A stretch of 22,037 bases of DNA from Haplomitrium mnioides (lineage: Eukaryota > Marchantiophyta > Haplomitriopsida > Calobryales). How positions within the stretch are numbered: position 1 is the first letter of the stretch; the number at the start of each line of letters is the position of its first letter. Positions 1-10,100 of the stretch are shown here, piece by piece. The notes beneath the pieces were generated by a model that was not told the DNA's origin, made no database searches, and saw only the letters and a program-made list of their open reading frames with translations. The stretch spans positions 1 to 22,037 of the forward strand of contig JBNGIS010035553.1 of NCBI GenBank assembly GCA_049999725.1, in the 5' to 3' direction. Made by a program: the position numbers and the translations under genes.

Positions 1-188
1 TATATATATAATTACATTTTACTTACAAACAAATATTACTAACATGAAAATCATGATTTTTAATGTCTATATTATAAAATTGATTTCTAAGAGTGAAAAT
101 TGAAACACGAACCTTGTAGCGGTTTCTGATTCAAAGTAACAATTGTTTCTTGAAATAAAAAGTACGATGGGTTGAGTGGCGACAATAT

Positions 189-1345
189 TTCTATATAAAA
201 ATAGTTTATGCGGAAAGAAAACAAAAAATTATAGATGCACTAACACGAATGTTTCAACTCAATATCTTATACAAATTTGTTATTTATTCTACACAGTGGA
301 CAAAGTTGTTGGTTGATGTGAAAGAAGATAAAGAGATCATTGATACACAACAAAAGAAATTGGTGAAAGTGGTGAGAAGACTAGTTTTCTTCTATGAAAA
401 TGTATAGGTTTCTAAAAATGTTAAGCTATGCAGTAAAGTTTTGTAGGAAGCACATGACTCTGCAATTGGTGGACATGTTGACATTGAAAAGACTTTGGAA
501 AATATTTAACAAGTTTGCTATTGGCTTAAGAAACAAAGCGATGTCGAGGAATATGTTTGGAGTTGTTTGACTTGTCAACAAAACAATTCAACCAATCTAA
601 AGTGTAGAGGATTATTACAATTGCTATCTATCTAAAATCAACAATGGGGATATATGTGCATGGATATTGTGTGTGAGTTATATTGCACTTTTACTAGTTA
701 CAATATTATTGTAGTTTTTGTGGACAAACTTAGTAAAATAATTCATGTTCTTCCAACAACCAAATTCGTGATAGCTTATGAGCTAGCATAGATCTGTTTG
801 GAAGGTAGCTATTCTTATCTTGATATCTCTATAAAGTTATTATTTCTAATTATAGCACTCAATTCATCTACATGTTTTGACGCACCATATTTGATTTGTT
901 AACAGCCAAATTAACCATGTTCACTACTTATCACTCAAAATCTGATGGTCAAACTAAACAAGCTAATCGTACTATTGAAGACATGCTACTAGACTTTACC
1001 TTAGAAAAACAAGAGGAATAGGATTGGTTTCTACCTCTTGTCAAGTTCTTATATAACAACTTACTCAATAGATTTACCTATATGACATTTTTTTTTCTTG
1101 ATGTATGGTGAACATCCGCTCACACTATCTAGTCTTTTTTCATACCTCACCATCACATTCTAAGAGTTTTTCCGGAGATGATTTTCTTCATTGGTTATAT
1201 CAAGGTACACAATGAACCAAACATAATCTTGAGATCACTAAAAACAATTATGTTAATGTTAATTATCGCAACGCAACCTTTGCTGTAGGTAATCAGATCT
1301 AGCTTTCCACTACCAATCTTCTTCTAATTCATCGTTGAAATCTTA
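189..1345 (+). pseudogene. RNase H end and integrase remnant, element 1
   Basis: At 189-251 the sequence reads like the RNase H terminus, ending IIDALTRM where active elements have a VADALSR-type motif. An HHCC zinc-binding region follows: EAH near 448, GGH shortly after, and CLTCQQ near 564-581. The catalytic core includes MDIV near 659, VFVDKLSKIIHV near 715-750, and HSKSDGQTKQANRTIED around 930-985 with the presumed catalytic Glu. At 848-850 the position of the second catalytic Asp (family motif ISD) is Asn (ISNY). Stops occur at several points, for example after LENI, and frames shift. Integrase would insert the element cDNA into host chromatin; this copy cannot be functional. Confidence 0.75.
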
Positions 1346-1357
1346 TTACTCACTTTA

Positions 1358-1753
1358 TTGGATTTTTTTTCTATTTTTGCTTGCATTGTTAAAGTGGCAT
1401 ATTACTCGATCTTACCGTCTTATATGAAGATTCATCAAGTGTTTCATGTTTTTTTACTTTGTGCTTTTGTTATTTGCTCCACTATCTTTACTTCTTGTCA
1501 AAAACTCTCTCCGTCTTGTGAAAATTTTTATGGCCATGAAAAGTTTGAGGTTGTACAACTTTTGAAGAAACATACTCATTGTTGTGCTCATTGTAAGATT
1601 ATTGAATATTTAGTTTGTTGTAAGGGATATCCATTTTATGAAGCCACTTGGAAATCATTGGAGAATTTGGCAAATGCATGTATTTTTGTTCACTCTTTTG
1701 AGACTTCTCTTCATTGCAACATAATAGAGAAAGATGTAGAGTACTATGTCTAA
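1358..1753 (+). pseudogene. Integrase C-terminus with chromodomain, element 1
   Basis: This 131-codon open stretch has no credible start of its own and is the tail of the pol polyprotein. LPSYMKIHQVFHVFLL matches the conserved LP-H-IHPVFHVSLL segment at the end of Ty3/gypsy integrases. A chromodomain follows: IIEYLVCCKGYPFYEATWK and then a SLENLANA motif correspond to the family's IEYLVKWKGY..EATWE...L.NA pattern. Two of the usual aromatic-cage/strand residues (KW) are replaced by CC. In chromoviruses this domain is thought to direct integration towards particular chromatin marks. The stretch stays open although the integrase upstream is broken, so it may simply be a younger or luckier segment. 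Confidence 0.75.
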
Positions 1754-1784
1754 GAAGTCAATGTTAAGCTAGAGAAACTAAAGT

Positions 1785-2241
1785 TGTTACTATTATAAAG
1801 AGAATAATATGCAATATAAAAAGAGAAAGTCAACAAATTAAAGTGATATAGAAAAGTATAAATGTTCAATTTAGAAAAGAACAAAGACACATGACACACA
1901 CATGTTTAAAAGAGACATACATAATGACACATGGAAGAAGAAGAACTAAAGTGAAATAGAAGGTTCTATGATAAGTACAAGTAGTAGAATAAGAATAAAA
2001 GTAAGGAGTGGTCTAATTAAAGAGAGATTAAAAAAAGTGGTCCAATCAGAAAAGTAACGTTAGAGAAAAAACCAATAAGACTCTTCCATCTATGTAAGTG
2101 ACTTTCTTTCTATTGAGTATATGAAGAAGGTAGAAGGTCTTGATAGACATCTCTTACCTTATGGGTTTGAAGTCTTTCTTTGTGTGCTACTTCTTGCATT
2201 TGTGCTAACTTATGTATGTCATATATGTGTGTAGTGCTACA
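1785..2241 (+). repeat. Probable 3' LTR of element 1
   Basis: The segment lies downstream of the chromodomain stop and a purine-rich tract (about 1766-1784). It starts with TGTTAC and ends with GCTACA, the expected TG...CA termini. Immediately after 2241 the sequence becomes (-) strand RT of another element. The partner 5' LTR is outside the window, so the boundaries rest on termini and context only. Confidence 0.55.
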
Positions 2242-3050
2242 ACCTCTTACAATAAAACTTCACGTTACCCAACATTTGGAAAACTTATTTGAGATAATTG
2301 TAATGATCAACTTCAATTTTACTAAAGATGAGAACGTAATGCAAGAACACCAAAATTGACATATCTAATTACCCATCAAACGCTCGATATATTTAATCCA
2401 TGAAAATGGTTTAGGCATCAGTGAAACCAAATATAAGAACTTTCTACTCAAATACATATGTCTTATACAAAAAAACTACATTTGGCATATCATTTAGCTT
2501 GATAAAAATTTGTAGTAGTCACTTTGAAGATCTAACTAAAACAAAATTATGCACCACTCAATTGATCCAACAAGTCATCAATGCGTAGCAAACGATAAGC
2601 ATTCTTCACATTTTCTATGTTCAAGCCATGATAATTTGAACAATATCAAAAGCCACCATCTTTTTTGGTACAAAGAAAACCAATGCTTTATACTATGAAG
2701 TATTATCTTGAATGAAATCCTTTCTATGAGTATCGATCAAGGTTTTGTAAAGTTCTTCCAATTTATGTGGTAGCAATCAGATACATATACAACTAAAAAA
2801 AACTATTTATTTGCATCAAGTTAATTGAAAAATACACTAATTGGTCATTTAGCAAGCCATTTGGCCAAATCATTTGGAAATACATCTACAAACTACTTCA
2901 AAATATCATCAACAATTGAGATAGGCCCAAATTTCCCTCCACTTTTACTCAAGTCAATGATGGGTTTGATCTAAACATCAAAGGTATGCAACTCTTTCTA
3001 TATATAAATGATATACTGAACTGATTGAAGTATCTTCACCAACGGTATTG
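2242..3050 (-). pseudogene. Reverse transcriptase remnant, element M
   Basis: The linker before RT reads KPIIDLSKSGGKFGPISIVD and then a degenerate DVFPNDLAKWL. This parallels KPIVDLN...VGKF and YVFPNEFPKGL in the copy at 19872-20120. RT blocks follow: FFVPKKDGG-like sequence, LDLQSDYYKF, and FLHYVLIFSKIEV where an active enzyme has FLDDIL or a similar sequence, so the catalytic DD pair is HY here. The last recognisable residues are KFYCKR at the 2242 junction. Several stops are present. The domain would copy element RNA into cDNA; it cannot do so here. Confidence 0.7.
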
Positions 3051-3132
3051 GATGCCCTACAAAATGCTTACCTTGTTAAGTAATTTAAAATTTTCATTTT
3101 GCACGATCAGCTTGAGCAAATCAAATTTCAAT

Positions 3133-3369
3133 TTAAGGCAAGTTTAAAATGATGTCATATTGTACTCTTGCAATTACAAATTGTAGAGATTCTACACATT
3201 TTTTTTTCCAATCTTTAGAAGAAATGACTTTTGAGTTTAGAATACCTCGTGTTTTTTTATCATCGGCCATAGTCACAAAATTACTATTGACAGGCATAAC
3301 TTTTGCTTTGATTCTTCTAGCAAAACGTAATGACATGAAATTTTCATAGCTTCTATAATCTAACAACAT
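3133..3369 (-). pseudogene. Retropepsin-like protease remnant, element M
   Basis: The open stretch contains LLDYRSYENFMSLRFARRIK and then VTMADDKK. It aligns with the protease segment of the (+) copy near 19520-19620 (VDYRSS...MSLHFAKKIKAK, VTMADGQK). Retropepsins need a D-S/T-G active-site triad; here the position reads D-Y-R. The same D-Y-R occurs in the other copy. The downstream segment (VQYDIILNLP) resembles the family's QYDIILGxPWL motif, truncated by a stop. The protease normally matures the gag-pol polyprotein. Confidence 0.65.
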
Positions 3370-3499
3370 TCTACAAGAGTGCTTATTGATTATAGAATTG
3401 GAACAAAATACTTCAATAATTCCATTGGAACTAGTGAAGCTATGAGAAAGTTTTTCGATTGGTTTTGCTAAAATTTGTGATTTTACTCGTTATCTTCTT

Positions 3500-4320
3500 C
3501 CACTATTGTTGATTGAGTAGGAGAAAGATGTTGACCTTAGCAATGTGGGAAATTTCCAATCATATAGCCAAGTTGTCAACAATAAAAGCATAATATATTT
3601 TAGTGTAATTGCTCACGCTCTATATTGATGAGTGCAAGTTGTTGCATTGCATCAATCTTCATAGTTGCAACCTCATTTGTTGGTATACAAGCAGTTGGTG
3701 TCACTAGTTGAAGATATGCACTGACTTTTGTAGTAGCAAGTAATGAGTTATGCAGTTCTTGCAATGCTTTTTCTAATTGAGCATAATCTCTCAATGCCAC
3801 TTCCATCCTTCTATGAAGCTTGAATCCCTAAACAAAACAATCTAATGATTTTTCTTCTCCCATATTGGGAATTGACATGATGGTATTTTGAAATCTAGTA
3901 ACATAGTTTATTACTGTATAATTTTCTTCAATTCTACGAAATGATCTTTCGCTATTTTTGGAGTATTTAGATATCTAGATGTTGAAATCACAATAATCTT
4001 AAACTCACGCTAAGAATTAATAGAAGCAAAAAATTTATATTGTGCTTGCTTTATATTGTGTTTTGCATATTCTTCTAACTGACTTGCTACAAATCAAATT
4101 TGTTAATAATCTTCTCTTATGCTTGTAGCTTCAAAGTATTGCTTGCAATTGAATAATAAATTCTCAGTTGCATATAGAACCGTCTTCTTGTTATATAATT
4201 TTTCCTTTGAAAATCGCACATGGTACTCTTCTTCTTGAAAAGACATTATTTCTCTTGTTTGCATTTGAGCTTCCAAAAGGCGAAAAAGATGTTCAATTTG
4301 TTGTTGCATTGCTTAAATCA
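3500..4320 (-). pseudogene. Gag remnant, element M
   Basis: Gag starts near 4309 with MQQQIEHLFRLLEAQM, which pairs with MQQQIEHLSCILEVQM in the (+) copy at 18580. A heptad-like coiled-coil segment leads into a retrotransposon-gag domain ending QYFEATSIRED, then a stop. Homology continues in broken frames (VASQLEEYAK, NTPKIAKDHFVEL) to a C-terminal part at 3806-3600 (MEVALRDYAQLEKALQEL). The zinc knuckle near 3540-3590 reads CFYC, stop (TGA, 3578-3576), QLGY...FPHC. Gag would form the virus-like particle; this copy is non-functional. Confidence 0.75.
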
Positions 4321-4374
4321 CTTTTCTAATTGTTCTTTGATTCTTTATATAACTCACCATCAAAGTGAACTCTA

Positions 4375-4386
4375 GCTCTAATACCA
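4375..4386 (-). other. Primer binding site, tRNA-iMet type
   Basis: On the minus strand this reads TGGTATTAGAGC, one base from the TGGTATCAGAGC primer binding site that many plant LTR retrotransposons use to prime with initiator-Met tRNA. It sits between the LTR (4387 onward) and the gag start (4309), the expected place. Confidence 0.75.
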
Positions 4387-4810
4387 ATATAAAAAAAACT
4401 TTAAAAATAAACTCCAAATAAATAGTAGCTTAAAGATAAACTCTAGAAGAGTTAACCAAATATAAACAATCAATAAAACCAACAAAATACTAAGAAATAC
4501 AATTCTACAAAGAGTATACAATCCAAAACTCAAACCAATTGAAAGGAACTTCAAAATAAGAAGTTGGACAATGAAAGAAGTTGGACAATGAAATCCTTAC
4601 GCATATACTTGAGAAGAAGTTGTCATTATACTCCATTTGCTTATAAGTTAATTCATTTTTCAACCTTAAAAGTGACTATTACTTGACTAAAAGTAACTTC
4701 AAAGGCAAGTAGCCTCATACTACTTAATTTAAAGTAGTACTACTTCATAGTCACTTCTATTTCCTTAAAAATGCTTATGATAATCATGTATAACCAAATA
4801 CAGCTCAACA
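4387..4810 (-). repeat. 5' LTR of element M
   Basis: On the minus strand the segment begins TGTTGAGCTG and runs to the primer binding site. It shares blocks with the LTR at 18097-18477, notably CTACTTGCCTTTGAAGTTAC followed by TTTTAG, then AGTGAC, a TGACAACTTCTTCTC block, and an ATTTCAT..CC tail. A 17-bp unit (GAAGTTGGACAATG core) is repeated in tandem at 4559-4592. Exact ends are uncertain because no second LTR of this copy is in the window. Confidence 0.6.
4559..4592. repeat. 17-bp tandem duplication inside the LTR
   Basis: Two exact adjacent copies of a 17-bp unit containing GAAGTTGGACAATG lie inside the element M LTR. They look like a recent slippage event. Confidence 0.8.
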
Positions 4811-6390
4811 ATCTATCCAATCTAGAACTAAAGAAACATAATATTCAAAATACGAAATGTTGTTGGTAGTTTGAAATTGACATTTATGTTTTTAAAATTA
4901 CCAACTTCATACTCCAAATATAAAAATAAAACAATTATACTAATTCTATTCTTTAATTAGTCACAAATAAAAATACATTAAAATATCTAAACTAGAATCA
5001 ATAAATATAAAAAATAGCAATTAAAATGATATATATAATAAGTTGTTTTATATATTATTCAAAGTATAGTATATTTATTACATTTTATACTACTTCATTA
5101 CAACAACTACCATACATATAAGTTAGTCTTATTTGAAGTATTTTTTTCTATAATACTAACTTTTAGAGTCATAAAAATTTATTTCATTTTAAAAAACTAG
5201 AATAACAATTTTATATGAAAGCATATTAGACAAAATGAATATGAGCCAAAAAATTTTCTATTCAATATTCAAAAATTTACCAAATTGAATATCTTTTATA
5301 TGGTGATAAATATATGGCTACAATATTATACTCCTATTAAAATAAAAATTAGATTTTGGTTTTCTAAAGATTTAGAACTAACTTGATTAGAAATATTATG
5401 ATATTATTAAATATTTAGATATGAGTCAATTTTGTGTTAGATGTAAATTTTTTAATTTCACTAATAAACAGCTATTTAACCGTCTTGTTTATATTTTTAT
5501 TATATATAAAATCTACTATGTTAATGAACCCAATTCCCAAACTACTTAGCCTCTTTGTTTATCTGTATTATTAAATCTATTTTATTGGTAGTTGCAACAA
5601 TAACAACTTCATTAATACATTCAAAGTTAGATCATGTGAGCATAATATCAAACTATTATTCTTATTTTCATAGCTCATCAAAGCTCAAAGTAAAACAAAT
5701 TGAAGAGTATTTAGTAATTTTATAGTGTTAAAAGAATAAAACTCAATTATAGTAGCAATCATCTAAGTTCACCAACTAATAAAGTGAAAATGACTAATAC
5801 ATTAATACACTCCATTATATTTGTACAAAATGCATTTTATTTGAAGGTTCAATATTGCTAATTCAATATAGATCATCTCAACTAAAATCTTCTAATCATA
5901 ATCTCATTGTATTAAAATAAATTATACAAAATATATTGAATATATGAATGTTTAAAAGAAGTTATTTTCTCGTACAAAGTGAAAAACCATTGTATAAATC
6001 AATTCTACGTAACTACAAATGTCGTAATCTACAAAGGACGTAATCTAATATGCAATGGGTCATGTTAATGCACTTCACCAAAGTCTAAAATTTAACAATG
6101 CTTTTGCTTCAACTTACTAACTTTTATTCAAACATGTTGTTCTATTTATTTAACCAACACTGAGATATTTCGTCCTCTTCGTAATGTAAAGGTAGGAGCT
6201 TTTGGCTTACAAGAGTTTTTGACTTTAATAACTAAACTAAACAACATTCTAAAAATAGAATACTCTTTATTTAGTAGAGTAATACTACTAATTGTAGTAT
6301 CACCTAAGTTCAACAACTACTCTATGCAACATATTATTATACACTCTATGTTAGCCCATTGGATAATAACACTAACTAGGAAGTAAAAGT
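4811..6390. other. AT-rich intergenic stretch, no gene seen
   Basis: This stretch is strongly AT-rich with no long open frame and no recognisable protein, RNA or LTR signal. A weak direct duplication is visible: a block around 5710-5830 (a CTAAGTTCACCAACTA core, then ...ATACACTC) resembles one around 6260-6355 (CTAAGTTCAACAACTA, then ...ATACACTC), about 540 bp apart. It is probably decayed repeat sequence. Confidence 0.5.
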
Positions 6391-6394
6391 TATG

Positions 6395-6413
6395 TTAGAA
6401 CCCCTGGTTCTAA
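6395..6413. repeat. Short palindrome at the composition boundary
   Basis: There are 8-bp perfect inverted arms, TTAGAACC and GGTTCTAA, around a 3-base centre. It lies where AT-rich sequence gives way to the G+C-richer gene island. A palindromic factor site or a chance arm pair are both possible. Confidence 0.4.
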
Positions 6414-6429
6414 AGCGGAGGACTGACGG

Positions 6430-6460
6430 TTTAGGGTTACGGCTTTAGGAATTAGGGTTA
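6430..6460 (+). promoter_or_regulatory. Telobox-like TTTAGGGTT motifs upstream of the SelH-like gene
   Basis: TTTAGGGTT at 6430-6438 and TTAGGGTTA at 6452-6460, with an intermediate CTTTAGGA, lie about 340 bp before the start codon. The plant telobox (AAACCCTA or its complement) is an established promoter element of many ribosome-biogenesis and translation genes. SelH-family proteins are reported as nucleolar in animals, so the fit is sensible but unproven. No clear TATA box was identified. Confidence 0.45.
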
Positions 6461-6775
6461 GGACATTCGTGGTTGAGAGTTGAAACCACGTTAGTAAGAA
6501 CTATTTTAGAGTATGCGGTTAGACAGGTCGTGAAGGTTAGGTCTAAGGAAACAGGTTTTAAAAAAATGAACGTTGGATAATGGGGGAAAGGAGCAGGTAC
6601 TGCTGTGCTTCCTGACACGGGAGGAAAATTTTGCGAGGCCTGGTCTGCTGGAGGCGCAGAGCAGACTTGTCTGTGCAACGTCTAGAGTGTTTGAAGGGTG
6701 CTAGGTGGAGGGAGAATTGAACCCGTGCAGAGAGGGAAGCAGAGAGACAGTGGGAAGGTGCTAACGCCTGTTGTT

Positions 6776-7116
6776 ATGGCACCGAAGAGGAAAGCGCCGC
6801 CTGCGAAAGAGCCGTCTCCACCACCAGCTTCAGAGTCAGAGCCCGAGTCCGAGCCTGAACCAGAGTCTCCGCCTCCAAAAAAGAAGTCTGCAGCGAAATC
6901 GAAAGCGAAGGGAACCAAGGCCAAAGCTGCTCCCCAGCCGAAGCCTACTGCCGAACAGAAAACTGGCACCCCAGCGAAGAAAACTAAAGCCCCTGCAAAA
7001 CAGAAGAAAGAAGCGAAGAAGAGCAAAGCTGTACCTGCGGACGACGCATCTCCACCGGATAGTCCTCAAGCAAGACCAGCAACAAAAGGCGTGTCGAAAG
7101 TTGTCATTGAGCATTG
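6776..7116 (+). CDS. SelH-like gene, exon 1
   Basis: This exon encodes residues 1-113 and the first two bases of Cys114. It holds the disordered tail: an acidic Ser/Glu/Pro stretch (about residues 17-33), then PPPKKKSAAKSKAKGTKAKA and further Lys/Ala/Pro repeats, and ends with the first fold strand KVVIEH. The donor is CATTG|GTACAA. Read without splicing, the frame stops ten bases later, after a non-family WYN. That supports splicing inside the Cys codon. Confidence 0.85.
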
Positions 7117-10100
7117 GTACAATTGATTGCAGCAGTTTGGTCATTTCCAAGTCTTGTTAAAGTCGGCGTTTGATGTTTACCAGCAACTACAGTTTCTCTG
7201 TCATGTTGGAAACTCGATACCTCCGGCACTTAGACCTGAACTCTTTATTTCCTTGGATTCCAAGTTATGCTCGGACTAGCTATAGACACTTCCGTTACTG
7301 CTGTTAGAGTTTATTTTTTCACGTTGTGGTGCAACTCATATATACTTCTATTGTTGTCAAGAGTTCTTCAGTTCCCGAAGTTACGGTGCATCTATGTGGT
7401 CGGTGTTTAACCCATGTTGATTGAACGATGATATGGTTTGGGGTTCAGACATGAAAGTTTTGATCCTGAGAGCACCCATTGTATTTGGTCGCAATCCGTC
7501 TACTGAGGTAGTTAATTTGTGTGCAGCAAACAATGCCAATCATTCAAGAGGGCTGCAGTTAAGATGGAGGAGCTATTGAAGAAGTCTGTTCCTGATCTGG
7601 AAGTCGACATAAACCCGGATAAGGTCTTACCTATCATTTGGTTTTGTTCGTTTGCTTTATTTATCGAACTCTTCCCCTAAATTAGTAATTGTTGTCCATC
7701 CTTTTTCTTCTTTCTATTTTATAAGTTTAATCTTTGCACGAGGAAGGAGACAGCCACGAATATCTCTTAGTTCTTAGCCCTGGTATCCTACGGGGTTTAG
7801 GAATAGGAGAATCTGGAAAGTCGGTAAAGAATGATGGAGTGAATCTGGTCCAGGTTCGTTTCTGGATTGAAAGGGACGCTATAGTCGACAGGATTACGTT
7901 CCTGTCGGCTGTCATGGGTCTCCGTCTGAATAGCAGTAGTAAAAAGTAGAACGAAAGCCGGGTACTATTTGGTTATCATAATCTGCTTAAAATTTGAAGC
8001 GCTTAAAGACTTTTGAAAACCCTCGTGTACCCTTATACCCTGATTCTGAGATACATTGGCTCTAGTGCGGTTTTCATTCTGTTTGGCAGACAGAACCTCT
8101 TGCAATCTAGAAACTATGCTTCTGAAGGAGGATTGGGTGGTAAGTTCTTCGTGAAAATTCAAGAACTTTGTTTCTAGTGTGAAGTGTCATTTGATGGGAG
8201 CCCTCATTACTATTGAGGGTGTGCTCAAGAAACCCAGTTGCCTTCTCTTGCTGAAATTGGAAGTCAAGGTCGGTACTGGCGGAGATTTTGCAAGTTAATA
8301 ATCCCCTACCCTCCCAGAAATGGTCACTAACTCTTACTCTCGATCTAAAACCAACACCAAGAACAAGAACAGATAGCCATCATGTTCCTTGTTGAGCTGA
8401 ATGCGTGGACTGAGTTGTACATCAAGGTGAGAAGTAGTGAAAAAATGAAAGAAGCAATCTACACAGATAACACATAATAGGTCAGAGCTGGTGGTAAAGC
8501 TACATACTCTCTCGAAAAATCTCTTTAGTCTTATTTCTTTATGAATTAGAGTAGCATCAGTTCTCCAAAGAAGAGAGCCGCCATCTTTGAGCAGTCCATT
8601 CGTCAGACAACTGCTGAACTGTGCTTCGGCGGTAGTTGATTAAGTTGATGGCATCGTCCTTCTATCTCTTACATTTTTTGGGGCTGCAGAAGCTGATGCG
8701 GCGTTTGTCCTCAGTAACTTGTAAGATTCATTGGAGGCACATGAACTTCTCAGGTTGAAGTTTGCTTTCCTCTTTAAACTGATTTTGCTGATTTGTACGT
8801 AATTCGGTTGTCAATTATGTGACATGTTTCGGGCCAGGTATTTTTGGGTCTGATAGAAATTGCATTGCTGGATTGCTATAGAAGGATGAAGTAGTGATTC
8901 ACGAGTGCAGTTCCTGAGCAGTCGGGAAGAACCTCGATATTCATTCCGCACCTTTCAAGCCTTTCTTGCATTGACTGTACCAGTTTGTGGGAACTCTCGT
9001 TGCTGCTTCTCCAGAGCCCTGTCGTGAAGCGATAGCAAGTAGTTAACCAGCTTCGTGCTTTAATAGGTAGCATGCCAAGTTCAGGTGCAGGGATGTGCAA
9101 GTGGGTTGTGGTATGGACATTTTCTAATCTGGTGAGAAAGTTGTAGAGGTTGTTCTTGTCATGCTTTAGCCAATATCTGCTAGAATATAATAGAAACTGA
9201 TTCTGGTTAATAGTTTGTTGAAGGCCGTACAGGCTTATTGGTTCACAGGTACTGCAATGTGCTCTCTCTAATTTCCAACATGTCATTTTTGGGTAGATCA
9301 GAGTAGCATCAGTGGGAATGAGAGTGCAAGCCATCTTTGATCAGGGGGTCTGAAGCTGCTGAACTGTCTTGATCCACCAAGCATGGGGTATACTGGAGGC
9401 ACACCAACTTATCAGGTTTTGCCTTTCTGTCCACTTTGAGCCATTCGTCTGTTTCACGTTGGAGTCTGTGAATCAGACCTCGCATTGGGCTGCCAATGTG
9501 GTCCATGTGTAGGGTCTTGTTTTGCAACCCTGGACTTGAGCATGCTCTCGTTTCCCTGCATTGCAAGTAGGTAATAAATCTCAGAGCTTTATGTCCTTCG
9601 ACATAGAGCACATCATGATCAGCTGCAATGACATGCAAGGGGGTTGTGGTGTGGACATTGGTACAGTAGTTGCAAATTTCTTGCTATGGAAATGACAAAA
9701 GTATGAAAGAGGTTGATTCTCATGGGTATCCTCCATTTGTCCTATTCCTTGCTGACGAAAGGAACTGTTGAAACCAGCAGGAAGTTGTGGCAGGTTGTCA
9801 CTGCTACACATGACAAGGCTGAATAATCTGAAACTGTGTCTGACACTACATTGTGAAGGCTGCAATATATGTGTTGTGCAGTTGTGATTTGTGTAGGATT
9901 TTCCTAGACTATTGCAGCTTCCATTTATTTGTTTTTGTGGTTAGTTTTACTCTTCACGACTTCATAACTACATTATGCAGTGACTTTAGTGGATGTTCTG
10001 CATCCCAACTAGTCACCAGTGATGTGCTTCATGTGCTATGCTCAGGGTGCAGAAAGCCTCAATCACTAACCTCTCAGAAGACCTCTCTGAGAGTTATTCT

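Larger units (their letters stand above)
1..2241 (+). mobile_element. Decayed Ty3/gypsy chromovirus, 3' part (element 1)
   Basis: This is the 3' portion of an LTR retrotransposon. In order it shows the C-terminal end of RNase H (about 189-251), the integrase zinc-binding and catalytic core (about 445-1110), the integrase C-terminus with a chromodomain (1358-1753) and a probable 3' LTR (1785-2241). The 5' half lies outside the window. Many in-frame stops and frameshifts show it is inactive. Its integrase, chromodomain and LTR differ clearly from the elements at 2242-4810 and 15469-22037, so it belongs to a separate family. The right edge coincides with an abrupt switch into (-) strand reverse transcriptase sequence, which suggests insertion into that older copy. 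Confidence 0.8.
2242..4810 (-). mobile_element. Decayed Ty3/gypsy element on the minus strand (element M)
   Basis: Read right to left, this element has an LTR (about 4810-4387), a tRNA primer binding site (4386-4375), gag (about 4320-3500), protease (about 3400-3100) and a linker plus reverse transcriptase (about 3050-2242). It stops in RT exactly where the LTR of element 1 ends. Gag, protease and linker peptides align with those of the (+) copy at 18097-22037, so it is the same family in inverted orientation. Multiple stops and frameshifts show it is dead. The remaining RNase H, integrase and 3' LTR are not to the right and should lie left of element 1, outside the window. Confidence 0.8.

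Noticed and set aside
6430-6460. Interstitial telomere repeat tract
   Set aside because: Only two degenerate TTTAGGG-like units, not a tandem tract; a telobox reading fits better.
6682-7160. Open frames on both strands overlapping exon 1
   Set aside because: They are shadows of the repetitive Pro/Glu/Lys codons of exon 1; only the MAPKRK frame continues into the SelH fold.
7743-7949. Candidate third exon of the SelH-like gene (phase-0 frame EGDSHEYLLVL...)
   Set aside because: It can be joined in frame after a GT-AG intron, but it lacks the PR-G-FE core. The exons at 13443-13502 and 13631-13708 match the family exactly and complete the protein.
8876-9638. Two long minus-strand open frames (152 and 109 codons)
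   Set aside because: They lie inside intron 2, match no family I recognise and are not open in the other repeat copies. Reported only as possible coding remnants.
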